A stretch of 9,639 nucleotides of DNA. It comes from Bacteroidia bacterium. GTDB taxonomy: Bacteria > Bacteroidota > Bacteroidia > JABDFU01. Position 1 is the stretch's first letter. Every line of letters starts with the position of its first letter. The translations under genes and the position numbers were made by a program. The notes below the pieces were generated by a model. The model was not told the origin of the DNA. It made no database searches and saw only the letters and a program-made list of their open reading frames with translations. Positions 6,071 through 9,639 of this stretch are shown in pieces. The DNA is taken from contig JADLGT010000247.1 in the NCBI GenBank assembly GCA_020849195.1, positions 1 through 9,639 of the forward strand, written 5' to 3'.

Positions 6071-8893
6071 ATGACCAAAAAATTATATACAGCTCTGCTT
6101 TTTGTAGCATTTACTTTTGCCAACCAATTAATTGCCGGTAAATTTTATTGGGTAAATAATGGCGGCACATGGGATTATCAAAGCCCTTTTAACTGGGCAT
6201 CATCAAGTGGGGGTGCTGCCGGCACAAAAGTACCCGGACAAAATGATACCGCCTATTTTGATGCAAACTCGTTTACTAAATCGGGAGAAACGGTTACCAT
6301 ATTCGGCTCAACACCTGTTAAAATACATACCATTGATTTTACCGGTGTGCAAAATTACCCTACCGTTTCAATGGGAGCTAATGATAATTTAGAAATTTAT
6401 GGCTCATTAATATTAGACCCCAATATATCACCTAAACTCAACGGCAATGTTTTTTTTCAATCAACTTCGCTGGGAAATATTATTGATACAAAAGGCAACG
6501 GCACCGATTGGAATGTGATATTTAACGGTAACGGCGGGCAATGGAGGCTTAAAAGCCCGTTTTCCACCAGCCAAAACATATTGATTCTTTTCGGGAAGTT
6601 TATAACAAATGGTTTCGATGTAAGCTGCACAAATTTTTTAGGCAAAGGGACAAAAATTGATTTTACTGTTGCAAAAGGAAGTACAATTACTGTAATTGAT
6701 TCCTTGAGTTTTGCCGATTCTCCTACCGTAGTTAACATGGCTCAAGGTTCGCGTATAGTAATCAACTCGTTTATCACGCCAGGTACATTTATAGGAGGAG
6801 GTAACACGTATGCCAATGTTGATTTTAACGGAGCGGGAGCTACAATTACCGGATCGAATACTTTTGATACGCTTGCTGTTTTCGGAGGTGCAACAATTTC
6901 TATTAATAAACCCGGCGATACACAGAATTTTAATGCGTTGCAGAGTAATGTTACCTCCACTAATTATCCTGTTACAATAAATGGGTCTGCCCTCTCTGTT
7001 ACGCAGCTATATGACTTGAATGGCGGAATAAATTGCCTAAACTATACAGACATATCGAACGTAAATGCAAAAGGAGCTGCCGGAACTGTTTACAGTGATT
7101 TTGCAGGAACGCTTACCGGAACTACGGGAGTTACAACAACAACAGCTTTAAGTTTATTTTATGATCCATATAAACAAGCTTCTTGTGCAACAGGCAGTGG
7201 CGATGGCGGCATTGCTCTTGTTGGATCGGGCGGGCAAGCTCCATACACCTATTCATGGGATCCGAGCAAGGCAACAGGCGACACACTTAAAATTGCTTCG
7301 GGAGGAATAACCTATACTGTAAATATGGAAGATGTTTGTCATGCGCAATATACTACCACTGTAATGGCTACCGCATCCACTATTGATATTCCCAGTCCGT
7401 ATATAAGCCCCGACTCAATTATGTGTACTCCACATACTGTAAATCTAAGTTCTTATGGAGGAGGGGCGAATACGTATTCATGGAGCCCGGGCGCTACACT
7501 TTCAAGCACTACAAGTTCGTTTACTGTTGCTTCACCTACAGTTACTACAACCTACACACTTACCATGACTAACGCTACGTGTGTTAAATCGTTAACAGTA
7601 AGTGTAATCATCGAAAACCCAAAAGCTATTATCTCAACCGACTCTATAACAGTATGCTTAGGCGAACAGTTTTCAATTGATGGCTCTGCAAGTAGCGGTA
7701 GTAATGTACTTGCGTGGTGGAGTAGTCCCGGCGATTGTTCAATTATTTCCGGCTCCGACTCTCTTCATCCGTTTTTTAATTCAAGCGCTACATGCCCCAC
7801 CGGCTGGTATTATCTTCAGTTGGCTGATGTAAATAGTACTTGTGAATCGAAAGATTCCATATATGTAAACGTACTTGACAGCATAATAAAAATTAAAGGA
7901 AGGGTTACGCATGATAACGGCACAGCAGCAATTGATGTAGGTTATGTTTTATTATATAAAGACAATAACTCAGGTAAAGGTAAATGGCCGGTGTGCGATT
8001 CGGTGCAATTGACCGCAAATGGAGTTTACACCTTCGATTCAACCAAAATTCATCCCGGAAAATATATAATACGCGTTTTCCCGGATGCAACTAAGTTTCC
8101 AAGAATTAAACCCATGTATTACAAAAATCCATTGTTTAAAAACGACACTTGCACCTATTACTGGGATTCGGCTACTGTTATTACGGTATATTGTGCCGAT
8201 GATATTTCAAAAAATATTGACCTTGATCAGATGCCCGATTTAAATACCCTCTTTGGAAAAGGCGTTATGAATGGTTTTGTAAAAGAAGGACCCGGCTATG
8301 TACCTTATCGTAAATACGGAGGAGATAATACAATGACAGTAGGTAAGGGTGTTAAAGGTGTAGGCGTTGGACTTGGTAAGCAGCCCAATCCTGCCGGAAA
8401 TATTATTGCAACAACCGTTACTGACTCTGCCGGATTTTACAAATTTAATACGGTGCCTCCGGGGCAATACACCATTTTTGCTGATGTACCCGGATTACCG
8501 ATGGATTCGACCTACTCGGTTATTATAACCGGCGTTGATTCAGTACCCAACCTTGATTATTACGTAAATGATTCCATAGTATATATTACCACAATATCTT
8601 CTGCTCACACTATATATAATGCATTAGGGGAAACAATACTTACGGCATTCCCAAATCCGTATAGTGGTGCAGTAACTATTAGTATTAAATTATCCGAACG
8701 CTCGGCTGTACTAATGAATGTGTATAACCTGCTTGGTGAAAAGGTTGCAACTCTCGAAAATAATACACTAACCGAAGGTGAACATAAGTATTCGTTTGGT
8801 GCACAAAGTTCCGGACTTGCCGCAGGCATGTATATTGTGAAGCTAAATGTTAACGACAAATCTTACAGTTTACGAATAGCAGAAATGAAATAA
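6071..8893 (+). CDS. Large modular secreted protein with T9SS type A C-terminal sorting domain
   Basis: This 940-residue cargo protein is exported by Sec and then carried across the outer membrane by the type IX system, to be released or anchored at the surface. Residues 1-22 are a signal peptide. Residues 25-68 (FYWVNNGGTW, FNWASSSGG, TAYFDANSF) are a motif set common at the start of long Bacteroidota surface proteins. Residues 70-345 are repetitive, low-charge beta-strands suggesting a beta-helix or stacked sheet. About 365-435 resembles an SprB-type repeat (GSGGQAPYTYSWDPS, then GGITYTVNMEDVC). About 440-517 (YSWSPGATLS, TTTYTLTMTN) and 518-602 are Ig/PKD-like. About 605-720 and 730-832 are carboxypeptidase-regulatory-like modules (IKGRVTHDNGT; TDSAGFYKFNTVPPGQYTIF). 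Residues 857-940 are the sorting domain (AFPNPYSGAVTISI, VYNLLGEKV, GMYIVKL). No catalytic motif is visible, so a structural or adhesive role is more likely than an enzymatic one. It is monocistronic: a promoter candidate lies upstream and a terminator follows. Confidence 0.93.
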   Translation: MTKKLYTALLFVAFTFANQLIAGKFYWVNNGGTWDYQSPFNWASSSGGAAGTKVPGQNDTAYFDANSFTKSGETVTIFGSTPVKIHTIDFTGVQNYPTVSMGANDNLEIYGSLILDPNISPKLNGNVFFQSTSLGNIIDTKGNGTDWNVIFNGNGGQWRLKSPFSTSQNILILFGKFITNGFDVSCTNFLGKGTKIDFTVAKGSTITVIDSLSFADSPTVVNMAQGSRIVINSFITPGTFIGGGNTYANVDFNGAGATITGSNTFDTLAVFGGATISINKPGDTQNFNALQSNVTSTNYPVTINGSALSVTQLYDLNGGINCLNYTDISNVNAKGAAGTVYSDFAGTLTGTTGVTTTTALSLFYDPYKQASCATGSGDGGIALVGSGGQAPYTYSWDPSKATGDTLKIASGGITYTVNMEDVCHAQYTTTVMATASTIDIPSPYISPDSIMCTPHTVNLSSYGGGANTYSWSPGATLSSTTSSFTVASPTVTTTYTLTMTNATCVKSLTVSVIIENPKAIISTDSITVCLGEQFSIDGSASSGSNVLAWWSSPGDCSIISGSDSLHPFFNSSATCPTGWYYLQLADVNSTCESKDSIYVNVLDSIIKIKGRVTHDNGTAAIDVGYVLLYKDNNSGKGKWPVCDSVQLTANGVYTFDSTKIHPGKYIIRVFPDATKFPRIKPMYYKNPLFKNDTCTYYWDSATVITVYCADDISKNIDLDQMPDLNTLFGKGVMNGFVKEGPGYVPYRKYGGDNTMTVGKGVKGVGVGLGKQPNPAGNIIATTVTDSAGFYKFNTVPPGQYTIFADVPGLPMDSTYSVIITGVDSVPNLDYYVNDSIVYITTISSAHTIYNALGETILTAFPNPYSGAVTISIKLSERSAVLMNVYNLLGEKVATLENNTLTEGEHKYSFGAQSSGLAAGMYIVKLNVNDKSYSLRIAEMK

Positions 8894-8916
8894 ATTTTTT
8901 CACAAAAATAATTTTG

Positions 8917-8949
8917 TAAATCCCGTCAGTATCGGCGGGATTTATTTTT
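8917..8949 (+). terminator. Rho-independent terminator after the T9SS cargo gene
   Basis: A perfect 9-bp stem (TAAATCCCG at 8917-8925 with CGGGATTTA at 8936-8944) encloses a 10-base loop and is followed at once by TTTTT (8945-8949). It begins 24 bp after the TAA stop at 8891-8893. A smaller AT-only hairpin (ACAAAA/TTTTGT, 8902-8917) abuts it upstream. It should isolate the downstream helix-turn-helix ORF from the cargo-gene transcript. Confidence 0.85.
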
Positions 8950-8995
8950 GCGATTATTTGCCCATGCTTTACACTAATACCAAAATGATATTTAA

Positions 8996-9045
8996 TTTAG
9001 ACCATAAGTTGCAGGTATTATTTTTTTATTTATCTTTGGTCTAAA
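8996..9045. repeat. 9-bp perfect inverted repeat bracketing a promoter
   Basis: TTTAGACCA at 8996-9004 is mirrored exactly by TGGTCTAAA at 9037-9045, with 32 bp between the arms. Allowing one extra base, the match extends inward by three more pairs (TTTAGACCATAAG against CTTTGGTCTAAA). The left arm lies just upstream of the -33 element, and the right arm overlaps the end of the -7 box and the likely start site. Operator half-sites or mobile-element end sequence are the two readings. Confidence 0.6.
9009..9038 (+). promoter_or_regulatory. Consensus Bacteroidota promoter for the helix-turn-helix ORF
   Basis: TTG (9009-9011), a 19-bp AT-rich spacer, then TATCTTTG (9031-9038), an exact TAnnTTTG -7 box. 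Initiation is expected around 9043-9046, giving a leader of about 17 bases to the ATG at 9062. This is the best promoter match in the window. It sits inside the 9-bp inverted repeat, so binding at the repeat would directly affect polymerase access. Confidence 0.7.
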
Positions 9046-9061
9046 CTATAAATCATTAACT

Positions 9062-9544
9062 ATGGCACAAGCCCTGTACATTCCGGTAAAAGAGAGTATA
9101 AAATACTTAAAGCAACAGCTTCGAAAATCCAATACGGTAACCTTCCCGCGTTTACGTATGTTGATAGAGATGAAGAAAGCAGGCAAATCCGGTATAACTA
9201 AGCGTGAGCTTATGGAAAAAGCGGGTTCCTGTAGTCAAAGTATTCATACCTGGCGAACCAATTATAAGTTGGGCGGCTTGTCCTCCTTGTTAAAGCATAA
9301 TCGAGGAGGTTACAAACCCAATTCTTTCACTCCAACAGAATTAAGCAAACTCGATAAGTTGGTGCATAATACAGAGAACAATATTGTTGGTTATAAAGAG
9401 CTTCAGCGATGGGTTAAAAAGGAGTTTAATAAAGAGATAAAGTATAACACACTGTTAAAGTTTATGGTGTCTCATTTTAAAACCAAGATAAAAGTCGCCC
9501 GAAAGGTTCATGTTTTAACCCACATTGCAGCTAATGTCGTGTGA
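9062..9544 (+). CDS. Helix-turn-helix protein, IS630-type transposase N-terminal (orfA-like), possibly interrupted
   Basis: The 160-residue basic protein (many Lys/Arg) has two helix-turn-helix-like parts. Residues about 26-80 (LRMLIEMKKAGKSGITKREL, then SQSIHTWRTNYKLGGLSSLL) form the first DNA-binding unit. Residues about 88-147 (SFTPTELSKLDKL, NNIVGYKELQRWVKKEFN, YNTLLKFMVSHFKTKIKVAR) form a winged-helix unit. This order is that of the N-terminal arm of IS630/Tc1-mariner-type transposases, in which a DDE catalytic domain follows, sometimes in a second ORF. No DDE residues are present before the TGA at 9542-9544. The frame stays open after that TGA to the end of the window, so this may be a complete short HTH protein, the first of two ORFs, or a gene broken by a nonsense change. 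The ATG at 9062 fits the consensus promoter upstream. A solitary domesticated HTH regulator is the main alternative. Confidence 0.72.
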   Translation: MAQALYIPVKESIKYLKQQLRKSNTVTFPRLRMLIEMKKAGKSGITKRELMEKAGSCSQSIHTWRTNYKLGGLSSLLKHNRGGYKPNSFTPTELSKLDKLVHNTENNIVGYKELQRWVKKEFNKEIKYNTLLKFMVSHFKTKIKVARKVHVLTHIAANVV

Positions 9545-9639
9545 AAAGATAAAAAAGGGGTGTTTTCAGAGGAAGTTATCAAGAAAATGTATGTTGAAAA
9601 AAGTCAACTATTTGATAATCAAATATGGGATTTTCGAAA
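9545..9639 (+). other. Open frame continuing past the TGA, cut by window edge
   Basis: Directly after the TGA, in the same frame as the helix-turn-helix ORF, 31 sense codons run to the window edge, reading KDKKGVFSEEVIKKMYVEKS and then an aromatic/acidic stretch ending DNQIWDFRK. The composition looks protein-like and mixed in charge, but the stretch is too short to assign. It could be the rest of the interrupted gene, a separate ORF starting at the in-frame ATG near 9587, or chance. Confidence 0.35.

Noticed and set aside
6457..8859. Minus-strand open frames of 61-93 codons opposite the T9SS cargo gene
   Set aside because: They are antisense to an intact, domain-rich coding frame, and their sequences are hydrophobic shadows of the Thr/Ser-rich coding strand.
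8902..8917. AT-only hairpin ACAAAA/TTTTGT as a terminator of its own
   Set aside because: It has no G-C pairs apart from the outer one and no T-run directly after it; the stronger 9-bp hairpin at 8917-8944 explains termination.
9542..9544. TGA as a selenocysteine or programmed readthrough codon
   Set aside because: There is no redox motif around the codon and no obvious stem-loop immediately downstream; a nonsense change or a true end is simpler.
1..9639. CRISPR array, tRNA/rRNA genes, toxin-antitoxin or defence genes
   Set aside because: I saw no regularly spaced direct repeats, no cloverleaf or rRNA-like segments, and no defence-type domains on either strand.

Overview
The window looks like a piece of a Bacteroidota chromosome. 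The evidence is a TonB-dependent receptor with an N-terminal carboxypeptidase-regulatory-like domain, a large secreted protein with a type IX secretion (T9SS) C-terminal sorting domain, AT-rich leaders without clear Shine-Dalgarno sequences, and at least one exact TAnnTTTG -7 box of the kind used by the Bacteroidota primary sigma factor. I cannot place it to genus. Everything except the right edge reads as ordinary chromosomal gene content.

Layout. Positions 1-5975 hold five genes, all on the minus strand. In genomic order they are a partial L-glutamate-gamma-semialdehyde dehydrogenase (pruA; its C-terminus lies beyond position 1), an NlpC/P60 (C40) cysteine peptidase with an SH3-like N-terminus, a small TTG-started protein made of four degenerate 25-residue helical repeats, an 843-residue TonB-dependent receptor, and a 223-residue secreted protein with a carboxypeptidase-regulatory-like domain. 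Transcription runs from 5975 towards 1. The gaps are 68, 25, 115 and 46 bp, so the first three transcribed genes (secreted protein, receptor, repeat protein) and the last two (peptidase, pruA) could form one or two transcription units. A short divergent intergenic region (5976-6070) separates them from a plus-strand gene for a 940-residue modular T9SS cargo protein, which ends at a clear rho-independent terminator (8917-8949).

After the terminator the character changes. A consensus Bacteroidota promoter is bracketed by a perfect 9-bp inverted repeat. It drives a 160-codon helix-turn-helix ORF resembling the N-terminal DNA-binding part of IS630-type transposases. That ORF ends at a TGA, yet the same frame stays open to the end of the window, so it may be an interrupted mobile-element gene or the first ORF of a two-ORF element.

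How the genes relate. The receptor and the secreted protein upstream of it are both envelope proteins and probably work in the same compartment. The receptor has no SusD-like partner here, so its substrate cannot be inferred. pruA is central amino-acid catabolism (proline to glutamate), and the C40 peptidase is probably for peptidoglycan-peptide turnover; nothing visible ties them together except position. I see no tRNA, rRNA, CRISPR array, toxin-antitoxin pair or defence system, and no clear sign of an undescribed multi-gene system. The most unusual items are the 25-residue repeat protein and the promoter-bracketing inverted repeat with the interrupted helix-turn-helix ORF at the right edge.
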